Of a stretch of DNA of 38,593 nt, positions 26,587 through 36,711 are shown in pieces. The notes below the pieces were generated by a model, which saw nothing but the letters and a program-made list of their open reading frames with translations, was not told where the DNA came from and did not search any database. The DNA comes from Folioceros fuciformis (Eukaryota; Anthocerotophyta; Anthocerotopsida; Anthocerotales): the NCBI GenBank assembly GCA_049999805.1, contig JBNGIO010006445.1, positions 1 through 38,593 on the forward strand, written 5' to 3'. How positions within the stretch are numbered: the stretch's first letter is position 1; every line of letters starts with the position of its first letter. Made by a program: the position numbers and the translations under genes.

Positions 26587-27160
26587 GTCTGCCCACAAAG
26601 CTCCCGTGAGATTTCCTGTCAATTCCTTCCCTGCTGCCAAGCTAGGGTTAGCACACTTTCTTGCAGCTGCTGAGGCTATTGCAGCTGTTGCCTCCACTTG
26701 TCAGCCCTTCCACAGAGCTCTGGGGATCAACAGCNNNNNNNNNNCTACACAACTTCCAGGTTCAATATGGGATAATCTACACTATCCTAAGGTCACTAAT
26801 AACTAGAACTAGTCTAGTATGAACCCAACTGGGATAACTAACACCACATGAGTTTAGCTCATACAGAGCTCGATAACTCAACAACAACTGCCTGGTTGAG
26901 ATCCCCGCGCTGCCAAGGTGGGTAGTGAGTGCGAGAAGCTCCTAGGGGTGGTCGAGAGCATTGCTCCGTGGCTGGTGGTGAGGGGGACGAATCCGCAAGT
27001 TCTGCTGGCATGGGAGAGGAGCTAAAGGATTGGCATAGGGCGGGTTTGGAGCTTGCTCGTAATGTTGTTGTGTCGTACAAAGGTTTTCCCCTCCCTTATT
27101 CCTTGAACTACCCGTCGTGTTTTGAAATTCTAAGTGTGGAAGTGAGTGTGTGAAGACGAA
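26587..27160. other. Probable copia-3 gag start and leader, then unassigned sequence
   Basis: The minus strand of 26587-26697 encodes an Ala-rich segment (EATAAIASAAARKCANPSLA) that ends in the gap and could be the start of copia-3 gag. Beyond the gap at 26735-26744, the plus strand has a short frame (26929-27153) with no recognised family. No clear PBS is found. Confidence 0.3.
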
Positions 27161-28271
27161 GATCGAAGGGGTAAGTGACGAGAATGTGTGTGAGAAGTGA
27201 AGAAGAGAAGGAGAGCAGAGTGGCCAAGCACTGAACGTGATGCGAGGTGTGAGGCAGGTGACTGAGATTAAGAAGAAGAACTAACTGAACGAACTAGAAA
27301 ATTGTATGAAATTGCTGAGAGATTGGAGATGAATCCTAGAAGATTTCGGAGAGATTTTTAGGCGATGTGGAGGATTGTTGAAGATTGTTGGAGATTGTGG
27401 AGCATTGCTGAGAGATTCATAGGGATTTGTGGACACTTATGGAGGATTGGAGACATTTGAAGTCAGGCCTGTGATAAGCAAGTGTGAATGGGAGCGCTTG
27501 TATGTTTTGTTTTGCATATGTAGAGAGTCTTACTTGTGTGTATGAAGGAGTGTGGCTAATTCGCAGGGTATTGTTCCCCGAGGATTGGCATTTGCATGAG
27601 TGGAGAGCATCCAATAAGACCTTATTTGTGAATCTGGGAACCCTTGGGACAGAAACCCATGGTGGAAACCCGTGGCGGCGCGTGCGCCGGAAAAATATTA
27701 GTTAGGGTTTTGGGTGGGTCCCACCATGGTCATGGGAACAACTACCGGTCGTGGAACTAGCGACCATAGTAGAAGAGTAGAAACTGGAGTTGTAGAGTAG
27801 GAACCGGAGTTGTAGAGCCTAGGGTTCGTGGTAGCTGGGCTAACTGTGGGGTAGTACTAGTTGAGCTAGTAGATAGTAGGGGTGGTAGTAGGTGAGTCCT
27901 AACTTAGGTAAGGATCCGTAGTGGTAGAAGTTAGCGTTACTTGGCACAAATCATTCGCTTGGAAGCGAATCATACGACTACAACAACATAGAGGGTGAAT
28001 GTGGGCCTTTCAGTGTCTCCGAACACAAGATGTCAATCCACAACTAGGCTCCGTAGCATCACCCTATATTGGTTTAGATTACGCGGAGTTGGGGGCAGGC
28101 AAGGAGGATTTCTGCCATCAGGCCGCAAACCATCAACTACGGGGCTTGCAACATTCAAGTTCACCTCAACTGCACAAGTAATACAAACGCTTGAAGGCAC
28201 ATGAATTGAGGAAGGTTATGGCGAGTAGATGGATCTGCAGCTTACTTTGAACTCTTGCCTCAGCGTTTATT
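27161..28271. other. Low-complexity DNA with a diverged gypsy LTR end
   Basis: 27300-27470 is a run of degenerate 'gattgttggaga' repeats and 27740-27900 is GT/AG-rich. At about 27970-28010 the plus strand (tggaagcgaatcatacgact and onward) closely matches the gypsy LTR near 1130-1160 read on the minus strand. This suggests a diverged relative in the opposite orientation. No PBS follows. No gene is seen. Confidence 0.4.
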
Positions 28272-28287
28272 GGGGGGGGGGGGGGGG
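28272..28287 (+). repeat. Poly-G tract (16 G)
   Basis: Sixteen consecutive G, then tggtgggg. This can form a G-quadruplex and is prone to sequencing error. The short frame that spans it should not be trusted. Confidence 0.8.
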
Positions 28288-29074
28288 TGGTGGGGCAGCG
28301 ATTGACAATATCTGCCAGGTGGCGAGTGAAGGTGACTCAAGTGCAAAGATCTCCTATCATCTAGTTGCCTCTGAAACTGAGATACTACAAGCTGCAACAA
28401 TGGCTCATGAAAGCTTAGAAACCCACAAGCTCACCAGACAATATCAAACAAATTCGACACACCATTCAATTGAATGCATTCCGGTTGAACACAACAAGAA
28501 GCCATGATTGTAGTCGCTTGCCTCGTTGATGTCATCCGTGCCGTGCGTAGATTGCAGCATCGTTTCCAAACACCAGGAAACCAAAATGCGCCCTTCTGGT
28601 GTGCATAAGCTACTTCGTGCCCCTTATGTCAAAGACACTTGACCTCCAACGCGAATGGCGGGTTCTTGTGTCTACCCATAAAGTTAAATCCCAACAAGCA
28701 TGCTTGTGGACCTGAATCATTGAGCTGGTGGCCATATAAGTTGAGACAGTCAGCTTGGGACATTATTATTATAGCATCTACCTCAGATTCAGACAGATCA
28801 CGACCTACATTACCTAATTTTCAGGCAGCGGCAGTTCAAACTGGTTGTATCTAGTCGAGTGCCAGCAAGGTATGTAGACCTAAATACGGTGTGCACATAA
28901 CGATAGGCTATTCAATTTACCATTTAAGGCCGGATTGTTCATGTACAATCCAAGACTCAACTAGTCACTTAGGCACCTTCAGAGTGTAGTCGCAAGCGAC
29001 CTGTGTATGGGACAGTCGATGAAGTGCAACCTTCTAGTTGGTGGCCCCCGGTCTGTAAGAGCTCAACAGAGTCA
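28288..29074. other. Decayed DNA left of the copia-5 RNase H fragment
   Basis: Short plus-strand frames (28229-28507, 28639-28854) show no recognised motif. By position, decayed RT of copia-5 would be expected here, but I cannot identify it. Confidence 0.4.
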
Positions 29075-29340
29075 CACATGCTACAAAGGAGGCAGAGTGG
29101 GAAAGATCCTTCCTCACAAACATTGACCAGAAGTAGGATTCTCCTATGCCCTTGTATTGTGATCTAGCCTTGGTTGCAAACCCTAAGTTCCACGCCAGGA
29201 CGAAGCACATTGAGATTTAGCACCACTACATCTGTGATGTTGTTGAGCGGGGTGTAGTTAAGGCCACCTATGTCTCTGCTGAGGAAAATGCTGCAAATAT
29301 ATTGACTAAGGGCTTACCTAAGCTGCACCATTATTAGCAT
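29075..29340 (+). pseudogene. Copia-5 RNase H, C-terminal fragment (decayed)
   Basis: The plus strand reads HATKEAEWERSFL, a TAG, then SPMPLYCD, LALVANPKFHARTKHIEI, another TAG, HHYICDVVERGVVKATYVSA and NAANILTKGLPKLHHY, then stop. These are the final RNase H motifs of a copia pol (HARTKHIEI, NILTKGL). Two internal stops and a short deletion after YCD make it a pseudogene. Confidence 0.75.
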
Positions 29341-29542
29341 ACGTAGAAGCTAGGTTTGGTCGACTTCTCACCGCAATTCATTCACGACCGGAAGTTGAAG
29401 CGAAGACTTAGCTTTCGGAGGGAGCATTGTGGCATTCTTCTATCATAAGAAGCCAGACGTCCTTGCCAAGCCACGTGGATGAAGCTATGACGCCTTTCTA
29501 ATCGTTTGGCCTTGGCATCCCACCCTTCTTTGTTTCTTAGCT

Positions 29543-29627
29543 TATGATTAGCTTAAGAGGGTGTGTTCTATTATGATTAGCTTAAGAGGGTGTGTTCTAT
29601 TATGATTAGCTTAAGAGGGAGTGTTAG
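29543..29627 (+). repeat. 29-bp tandem repeat, 3 copies
   Basis: The unit tatgattagcttaagagggt plus gtgttctat starts at 29543, 29572 and 29601 (last copy shortened and ending gagtgttag). It lies just upstream of the LTR TATA-like box, where U3 enhancer repeats are often found. Confidence 0.9.
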
Positions 29628-29640
29628 AACACAGATAAGC

Positions 29641-29650
29641 TATTTATAAG
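29641..29650 (+). promoter_or_regulatory. TATA-like box in the copia-5 LTR
   Basis: TATTTATAAG on the plus strand. Transcription from here would run antisense into the ankyrin-PGG gene on the other strand. Confidence 0.45.
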
Positions 29651-29819
29651 CCTGTATGTTGGCGTTCGTTAGGTTACTAGCGAATTGTTATCGCCAACAG
29701 GTGCGTCCTTTCGCAATGGACACCCAAGCATGTATTTAAGACCACCTCCTTTTGTACTTTGTGAGCATGACGTGATAGATGCAATAGATGCAATAGATGC
29801 AATCCTACTGTTAGGATTT

Positions 29820-32669
29820 TCACAAAGGAGACCGCTTGTGATGGCTAGAACGCCTGTGACGGATAGGAGACCGCTTTGCGAAATCGGAGCGTACCGATTT
29901 CAAGATCCCATTCCTCATGTCGAACATGGTCGCCTGTGTGTAGGAGGGGGCGGTGCGGTGCGGATGGTGGAGAGCCTGGCTAGGGCCCGGAGGAGGCTCC
30001 TGTGGGGTCTGCGTGTTGATGTCGTACTCGGTCTTCACAACCTTCCTCAAGGCGAACGTCTTTCTCAAGGCGCGCAAGGATCGTTGGAGATCGATGTAGA
30101 ATCCGTTGGCGCCCGGAGTGCGGCGTTGCCACCAGACCAAAAGGAGCTCCCCAAACCATTCCAAGCAGTCCTTGAGCATGGGGATGACTGCGAAGAACAC
30201 CAGGAACATGCCTCCCAGGATACTGGACACCAGCATAGATGACAAGGTGTTCGGCGGAAGGTTTCCCATCCCGGCTGTGACGAATGCTCCGATGACAAAG
30301 GCTGTGGAAATGGTGAGGCTGGAGGACGTGTAAGCTATACCTTTGCGGAGCTTCTTCACCTCCTTCTCAATGAAATGTTCCGGCTTGGGCATGACGATGC
30401 GGATGGAGAGCACCAGAGTGTAGACGGCGAAGGAGAAGGAGAGGGTGTTGAAGGACCAGAATGCCTTCACAGCCCAAGGTCTGTAGCTCCCGAAGGCTCC
30501 TCCGAAAGGAGGCTGGAGGAACCCGCCAAAGGTGACGCTGGCGATGAGAGAGCCGCCTACAATGAGGCCGTTGGCGGCGTTGTGAAAGCTCTGCTTGTCT
30601 TGAATCATCCTCTCCATAAACATCCGTACGTCCTTCCTTCCCAGGAGACTATCCATGGCTTCTTGCCACTCGTACCATACTAGTTGCAGTGCCCTCTGCT
30701 TGTCCTGGTTTCTCATGTTTGCCTGCAGCGCACGTTTTTCGCACACCCGGTTGATGATGTGTATCCTCCTTTCGAGTATTGCGATGTGCAGAACGGTGTC
30801 TCCTGTGCTGGTTTGCGCATTGAGCTCCAGAGCGGGGTGTTCCAGCATCTTGGTGAACACGTCCAACTGGCCTCGGTGGGCAGCAATGTGGAGTGGCGTC
30901 ATGTTGGAGTAGCATTTATCATCATGCAGTTGTCTGCTGACTTCCGTTGGCGGGAGTCCTGTAGAGCTGTTCTTGGGGTTTAAGGCGCGCTTTATCAAAG
31001 CCTCTACCTTGGTCTGCGCATTCTGGACTTCGGCTGAGCCGCTTGCCAACAACGTCCGCAAAGCCTGTAGAATGGGGCCTACTCTGGAGCCTGAGAGCAG
31101 CTTCAACAAGTGGTTCAGTCTGTCCTGGTCAACTCCTGGGGCAGCGAGCATCTGCCGGAGCACCTCAAGATGTTCTCGATAGGCAGCCACATGCTGATCA
31201 CACAAGCGAGCGGAGCATTTGTCACCATCTTTGAGAATGTGAAATTCTGTGTGCGCATTCACACTCAACTTCTCCTGGGAGAGCAACTGGATGAGAACAT
31301 CTACGTGGCCCCAGTAAGCTGCGAGATGCAGAGATGTCATACCCTTGTAGTGATGGCCGTTGAGGAAGAAGTTACAGCTGCCAGTCTTGACGTTGAGCAG
31401 CATCCCCGTTCTCACATCTTTCACCAGGATTCCTACGATGTCAGATTGGCCCCTGTAAGCAGCGATGTGGACGGCAGTCATGGAGTCACACTGAGAATAC
31501 TTATCGGGGTAGAAGCGCAGGCCCCTGGTCCGCATCATCACATCCACTCTCTGATCCGCTAACAGCTTGGCCATCACTCCAAGATCCCTTCCCCACATGG
31601 CGGCACAGTGGAGAGGACTCGTACCATAGTGCTTCTCAACAGCGTTCACGTCAATGGCGCCGTGCAAGAGCAGCTCAGCCACGACTTTCGTATTGCCAAC
31701 CTCTGCTGCCAGATGAAGAGCAGTGTCTCCCCGCTTCTCAAATCCCTCTCTTGCAAACATCACAGTGCTGTGGACCGTGGCATCCACCAGCTGAGGGCGA
31801 AGGTGTTTCCAGTGAACCTGTGCCATCTTGTCGAGGTCATCCTCCCTGATGGCGCCAGCGCCGATCTTGGCATTGATTTTGATCTGAGTATGACGTCTAA
31901 GCAGCTTCACCACCTGAACCTGGTCACCAGGCATCCAACAGGCCACGTGCAAGGGAGTGAACTTTCCAACTTCGTCCTTGGCATTCACATCAATCTGTAG
32001 ATCCGCCAGCAACACTTTGACAACAGCAGAATGGCCATGCCGAGAGGCATAGTGAAGGGCAGTGCGTTGCAGGCCGTCCTTGGCATTGATGAAATCTGCG
32101 AATGACTCGTTGAGGGCTTTGCGGGTAGCCGAGAGAAGAACTTGAACGACTACTGCATGCCCCCCATCTGCTGCCATGTGAAGAGCTGTATGACCATCCG
32201 CAGTCTTTGCATCGAGCTTCACCCCGATCGTTTTCAGGAGCACGTTCACAACTTCCAGGTGGCCACGGAAGGCTGCCATGTGCAGCGCACTGATGTCCCC
32301 TTTGCAGTGGGCATTCACATCGGTGCCTTTCTCTAATTGTTCCTTCACTTGCTTCACCTGACCTGTCCATGCCGTTATATGCAAAGACCTGATGTCAAGA
32401 TTACGGTGAACCTTGTCAGCCAACAGGGAGACCGAGAGCGAGGGGAAGCTGTCCAGAATCAATTCTACAACTTTATCATGGTTATTTTCCGCAGCCTGGT
32501 GCATACCCAGAACCACTGACAGAGTCTCAGCCACCCCATGCTTGCTCTGCAGTATCTCCTTCACCTTCTCAAGCTCCCCATTTTCAGCGGCGTCCACGAA
32601 CAAGGTGGCACTGGTCACTGCTGGATTGAACCCGACACCGGACCCAAAGATGTTACTGCTGGTTTCCAT
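29820..32669 (-). CDS. Ankyrin-repeat membrane protein with PGG domain
   Basis: A plant ankyrin-PGG protein, related in layout to ACD6-type proteins: N-terminal ankyrin repeats for protein binding and a C-terminal four-helix membrane domain. The first ATG (32669) gives 949 residues; the frame is open for 67 more codons upstream but has no ATG there. About a dozen ankyrin repeats run from residue 22 to 655, with clear cores such as SALHMAAFRGHLEVVNVLL, TALHMAADGGHAVVVQVLL, TSLHLAAYWGHVDVLIQLL and TPLHIAAHRGQLDVFTKML. The stretch at about 480-585 holds decayed repeats. The PGG domain begins at about 697 (NAANGLIVGGSLIASVTFGG), and helices fall near 700-722, 735-760, 785-802 and 812-832. A basic tail follows. 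The final codons and TGA fall at the edge of the copia-5 LTR. The intact single exon suggests a working gene. Members of this group act in plant defence, but here that is by analogy only. Confidence 0.85.
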   Translation of the reverse strand: METSSNIFGSGVGFNPAVTSATLFVDAAENGELEKVKEILQSKHGVAETLSVVLGMHQAAENNHDKVVELILDSFPSLSVSLLADKVHRNLDIRSLHITAWTGQVKQVKEQLEKGTDVNAHCKGDISALHMAAFRGHLEVVNVLLKTIGVKLDAKTADGHTALHMAADGGHAVVVQVLLSATRKALNESFADFINAKDGLQRTALHYASRHGHSAVVKVLLADLQIDVNAKDEVGKFTPLHVACWMPGDQVQVVKLLRRHTQIKINAKIGAGAIREDDLDKMAQVHWKHLRPQLVDATVHSTVMFAREGFEKRGDTALHLAAEVGNTKVVAELLLHGAIDVNAVEKHYGTSPLHCAAMWGRDLGVMAKLLADQRVDVMMRTRGLRFYPDKYSQCDSMTAVHIAAYRGQSDIVGILVKDVRTGMLLNVKTGSCNFFLNGHHYKGMTSLHLAAYWGHVDVLIQLLSQEKLSVNAHTEFHILKDGDKCSARLCDQHVAAYREHLEVLRQMLAAPGVDQDRLNHLLKLLSGSRVGPILQALRTLLASGSAEVQNAQTKVEALIKRALNPKNSSTGLPPTEVSRQLHDDKCYSNMTPLHIAAHRGQLDVFTKMLEHPALELNAQTSTGDTVLHIAILERRIHIINRVCEKRALQANMRNQDKQRALQLVWYEWQEAMDSLLGRKDVRMFMERMIQDKQSFHNAANGLIVGGSLIASVTFGGFLQPPFGGAFGSYRPWAVKAFWSFNTLSFSFAVYTLVLSIRIVMPKPEHFIEKEVKKLRKGIAYTSSSLTISTAFVIGAFVTAGMGNLPPNTLSSMLVSSILGGMFLVFFAVIPMLKDCLEWFGELLLVWWQRRTPGANGFYIDLQRSLRALRKTFALRKVVKTEYDINTQTPQEPPPGPSQALHHPHRTAPSYTQATMFDMRNGILKSVRSDFAKRSPIRHRRSSHHKRSPL

Positions 32670-32870
32670 TCGAAGCCAGACGTCACTCCCTGCAGACGGA
32701 AGCGTATTGAAGCCGCTAACAATCCAGATCTCCAGTACCAGTCTCCTCTTCCTCTGTACGTCTGGATTGGAGACAAGGATTGCCGGCTCGGTTGGTAACA
32801 GCTGCCGAGTCAGGACAAGCCACCGGAAGTAGCATTTCTCAACGCTTTCAGGGATGGGAGCAGCATGCAC

Positions 32871-33480
32871 GTTTTACACCCTGTGGCATTTTACCAGCGA
32901 CAATGCCACCAAGCTTGAGCGTATCTGCCAAGAGGATCCCGCCGATAAAAGGGCTGCAGACGCAAGGCAAACACAGATTCTGCAACTGGTACAGATACAT
33001 GAAACAAGACTTGAGTGCCTTGCCGTGCTCGCCTTGCCCAGGCTGGACCAACAATTGCAAGGATTCAGGAGCCCTGGCCTGAACTACACAGTTGTTGTTG
33101 TACGCAAACAGTACAAAAGATCAGTGTACCGTATCGGGTTCAATGGCCTCGTGCTGGCATCGGGACGAGTGACGACATGACCGACTGGTCGTTACGAAGT
33201 GCCGTGCCCACCCCTTCAAGCCGATGAAGCCGCCGACTCCACTGTCCGAAGTCAGACATATATTTCCGTGCGTGGAAAAACTTAAAAAAATAACATTTCG
33301 CTCCCGTTGCCTGCCCGGCTGCTATATATGGTACATGGGCGCCATTTCCCGCACGTGTAGCGTAGGAGAAAGCCGGATGGGGAGGGGGAGGGGGAGGGCA
33401 AGAGATTGCAGATGGATGTACGGTCCATGTGATTCTCCAGGCTGATGCTCCCCTTGACAAGTGCCTTATTTCTCGAGGCC

Positions 33481-33517
<37 letters not shown>

Positions 33518-33837
33518 GGGTTTGGAATCTAGGACGTGGCTCAAAACATATCAGCCCCATTTCCAAGGCGTGCGCGCGTCAGGTACCGAATCCGCCCATT
33601 TAAGTTTCCGCTCCCAAATTATGGTCACAAACTGGTTATATATGTCTGGCACGTTGGACACCAATTTGGCTGGACAGAAAACATTGCGCACACCAAGTTC
33701 GAGGCAGGTGGCATTGCTATTGCTGAACATAGTACCCCTCGACCCTCGCTACATGTGACCTCCTTAAATGTTATACCTCTAGAAATGTTATGGGTTTCGT
33801 ACTTCGTAGTTGGGGAAGCGGGTGAAGCGAACGAGAG
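32871..33837. other. Upstream region of the ankyrin gene, no gene seen
   Basis: Short frames on both strands have no recognised homology. An (AT)n microsatellite lies at about 33486-33514 and a ggggag run at 33377-33399. The promoter of the ankyrin gene should lie in the right-hand part of this stretch, but I can point to no convincing TATA box on the minus strand. Confidence 0.5.
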
Positions 33838-34105
33838 CGCGATAGGCACCGGGGTGGAGCGGGCCAGATCGGGATAGGGACCGCGTGGAACGGGCCGAGA
33901 TCGGGATAGGCACCGCATGGAGCGGGCGAGACGGGGTAGGCACCGGGTGGAGCGGGGGAGACCGGGATAGGCACCGCGTGGAGGGGCGAAACCGAGATAA
34001 GCACCGCGTGGAGCGGGCAAGATCGGGATAGGCACCGCATGGAGCGGGCGAGAGTGGGATAGGCACCGAATGGAGAGCAGGAGCACGGGATAGGCACCGG
34101 GCGTT
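33838..34105. repeat. GC-rich minisatellite, about 31-bp unit, 9 copies
   Basis: The unit gggataggcaccgcgtggag plus about 11 bases (cgggcgagatc) recurs with starts of 'ataggcacc' at 33842, 33874, 33906, 33936, 33967, 33997, 34028, 34059 and 34090. Period 31 means the three minus-strand frames read the same peptide cycle (VPIP, CGAYP, RCLSR), and all are open across the array. The long overlapping frames here are a repeat effect, not genes. Confidence 0.9.
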
Positions 34106-34375
34106 GTATAGTAAATACATATTTATATATATAAATTTGTATAAAGTAAAAATGTGTGTTTTTTTTATGTTTTTTTAACTTGGCATATTATTATTTTTTT
34201 ATGCAATATTTGGTATCATTTTTCTTATAGCTATCTAGCTTTGCAGTTTTTTTTTATACTTTTATGTGGCTTGGGAAGAACATGTACCCATACTCAAATT
34301 GCAATAGGTTTTAGTAGCCCTTGCACTTTGTTTTGTGAAGGCTTTTGATCTAACATGTGTTCACCTTCCACGCAC

Positions 34376-34497
34376 GCTCTACTTTGCAACGTTAAATATA
34401 CTAGGACATCGTCACACACCGCTCTACTTTGCAACGTTAAATATGCTAGGACATCGTCACACACCGCTCTACTTTGCAACGTTAAATATGCTAGGAC
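34376..34497. repeat. 45-bp tandem repeat, 2.7 copies
   Basis: Units start at 34376, 34421 and 34466 (gctctactttgcaacgttaa, then ata(t)gctaggacatcg and tcacacacc). The third is cut after ctaggac. A single tttagggttt string follows at 34508, too short to call telomeric. Confidence 0.9.
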
Positions 34498-34657
34498 GTT
34501 AAATGGGTTTAGGGTTTAAAACCCTATATCATGTAAATATGCTCATAGTGGAGCTAGTAATCGAGAGGTTAGTGCTTGGGCTTCTCATTTATCCAGCATG
34601 TCAGTTTTTGCTATGACTATAGGTTGAAGTTTCAAGAAGGGAGATGAGTTTCGAAAC

Positions 34658-36711
34658 ATGAAGAATAATGAAGCTAATTCTAAACGGAGGAAGGATATAT
34701 TTTATCTGAAGGTTGAGAAGGAGGCTTTGTTTTCATGGTTTGTGACGATGGACGAAAATGTCACTATCTCTAACGATATGTTGTTTAAAATGGGAAAACA
34801 ATTCTATGATAGATTACCAAAAGTAGAAAGGTTGGAAAAACCACTAACATTTTCTTATGGTTGGGTGGCAGAGTTTAAACATCGATATGGTGTCAAGGGT
34901 TATGTGAAGCATGGAGAAGCTACAAGTGCTAGTGCATCACAAGTGATCCAAGATAGAATGGAAGTCATGTAAAGTATCATGTGAGAATATGAGCCTCAAG
35001 ATATTTTTAATATGGATGAAGTAAGGTTGTTCTCTAGGTTGGGATGAGCAAAATATAAGCAACGAAGAGGCTGAGTGGGAAGGAAACTCCAAAGAAAAGG
35101 CTACTTTTTTTTCGTAAAGAAAAAAAAAAAACTGATTATCTGCAGCTTAGGCTACAGCATGGGTACAGTAGTTACATATGCAACTGAATAAGGAGTTAGC
35201 ATACAAGCTAATCCCTAAAGCTGCAAAAGCGAGCAAACTTGGTCTAGCCTACGGGCGAGAGATTACCGTCCTTTGTGTGACTTACCTGCCCTATTGGCAG
35301 GAGTGGTCCTACTGGCCATTGTGCCAGAGGAATCTTGCTAATTTTCACTCTTTCGATCTGAGCTTAGTGTGAGCGGAAGTTCGAATGCTCTTCGCGACCA
35401 CTAGGACCTGTTCCCAGATGCACCATAGCAGAGCTTTCCTTGATGCCAGATCACTCCCGTCGTAGACCATTACTGTCCAGTTTTGTCACAAAGAAAAAAG
35501 AGACAAGGATCATACCACTCCCCACCATTGGTACTGAATTAATGACCCTTTCGACTGCCCATCAAGCCTGAATAAGGCGGTTCGCTTTATAACCAATATG
35601 GTTCTCTCAAGGAAAAGTCTTTGTAACCACCTGCTAACTTTGTTCCATATACCTTGCGCATAGTCGCACTGAAAGAGATTGGCTTTTATGAGGGGCGCAA
35701 ACACTGCATAGCCTGCAACACTCCTCCTCCGTGGCCACCAACAACTCGTCTTAGCGGTCTGCATTATGTAAGCAAGCTTGAAAGAAACACCAGATGGTTA
35801 CCCTCATGAAAGCCTCAAGAAAGGCTAATTGTTGCTTTAATAGCTAATATTGATGGTAGTTATAAATTATCGCCTTTGTGATTAACAAATTCTTGAGGCC
35901 CAAATCTTTTACTAGTCGTAACATTGGATCATTGGACAATCTAGGTATTCATTGGTAAGCAAACTCAAATGCTTGAATGTTGGTACCTTTATTTGAGTAA
36001 TTTATTTTCATTTTGGATGTGAACATAAAAGTTAGGGTCAAACTAATGTCTTGCTTCTTTTGGATAATATTGTTGTTCATAAACTAAGCTGAGACATATA
36101 GCAGGCTTCGAATTACAAGGGTTGAATTTTTTCTTTTTAATGTTTTGTCTCGTTACTAGCCCATGGATGCAAGCATTATACAATCTTTTAAGACCAATTA
36201 TAGAAAAATGCTTGTTTGGCATTATATTCAAGAGATTCAAAATAATAATTCTTCTCTTGATGATGTTTATCATACTGTGACTATGTTGGAGCAAGCTTGG
36301 CGTATCGATGTTAGAGGGAAAAACATTAAAAATTGTTGGAAATACTCTCGGTTATGATAAAAGAGATCAAGTGATACCATGTCGTATATAAAGTTAAATC
36401 AACTTAGTTTTGAGGCATGGAATGCTGATAGTGATGATGAACAATAACAAGACAACCAAGCAATACGTGAAGATTTGTTCAATAGAGATTACATAGAATT
36501 AGAAATTCTTCTTTGTCAGTTGAGGAATTTGAGACTTGAAACAACAAGATTGATCCCTACTATGTCTTTACAAGAATTTATTGATAATGAGGTGATAAAT
36601 GCATATGCTATCTTTTCTACTCCAATTGTAGATGATACATAGACTTCTATTCAACCTCCATTGAAAAATGAAGTTGCCCATGTTGAAAATTCTTCTAAAG
36701 AATATAGCTAA
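34658..36711 (+). pseudogene. CENP-B/pogo-type DDE transposase, split by a LINE fragment
   Basis: The first open part (34658-34972) is the CENP-B-type helix-turn-helix region (KVEKEALFSWFVTMDENVTI, LTFSYGWVAEFKHRYGVKG). After a stop the homology goes on: YEPQDIFNMDEVRLFSRLG, with the first catalytic Asp, to GKETPKKR at 35100. There a LINE fragment (35104-35816) is inserted. Past it come RLIVALIANIDGSYKLSP, a frameshift, VINKFLRPKSFTSRN, then LLLDNIVVHKLS (second Asp) near 36058. PMDASIIQSFKTNYRKMLVW (third Asp) is at 36160-36220, then IKNCWKYSRL at 36357. An acidic tail (LQEFIDNEVINAYAIFSTP) reaches a TAA at 36709. All three catalytic acids are readable, but stops, frameshifts and the insertion make it dead. 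Terminal inverted repeats were not found. Confidence 0.8.
35104..35816 (-). mobile_element. LINE-2: 5'-truncated LINE fragment inserted in the transposase
   Basis: Minus-strand zinc-knuckle region of a LINE: TIWCFFQACLHNADR, a TAA in place of Trp, DELLVATEEECCRLC, APHKSQ, then in a shifted frame FQCDYAQGIWNKVSRWLQ and YQWWGVV. It matches LINE-1 at 11364-12110 motif by motif. Its 3' end is marked by a T-run on the plus strand (35105-35112). It is flanked by aagaaaaggcta (35092-35103) and aagaaaggcta (35817-35827), a target-site duplication with a 1-base difference. Confidence 0.75.

Larger units (their letters stand above)
29428..29824 (+). repeat. Copia-5 3' LTR (likely limits)
   Basis: It follows a purine-rich tract (cggagggagca) and starts TGTGGC, ending TTCACA, about 397 bp. 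A TATA-like TATTTATAAG lies at 29641-29650. An alternative start is TGTTAG at 29622, which also follows a purine tract (aagagggag). Near the end, agatgcaat is repeated three times (from about 29776), and aatccta/taggatt forms a small stem. The right end overlaps the stop codon of the ankyrin gene. Confidence 0.5.

Noticed and set aside
26458-26806. Open frames across the N-gaps near 26.5-26.8 kb
   Set aside because: They exist only because N was read as open sequence.
30065-32519. Many plus- and minus-strand frames inside the ankyrin gene
   Set aside because: Shadows of a 949-codon gene with clear ankyrin and PGG motifs.
33625-34120. Three overlapping minus-strand frames of 108-153 codons with Pro/Arg-rich peptides
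   Set aside because: They come from the 31-bp minisatellite, whose period makes every frame read the same peptide.
34504-34525. Telomere-like tttaggg near 34508
   Set aside because: A single unit only, no array.
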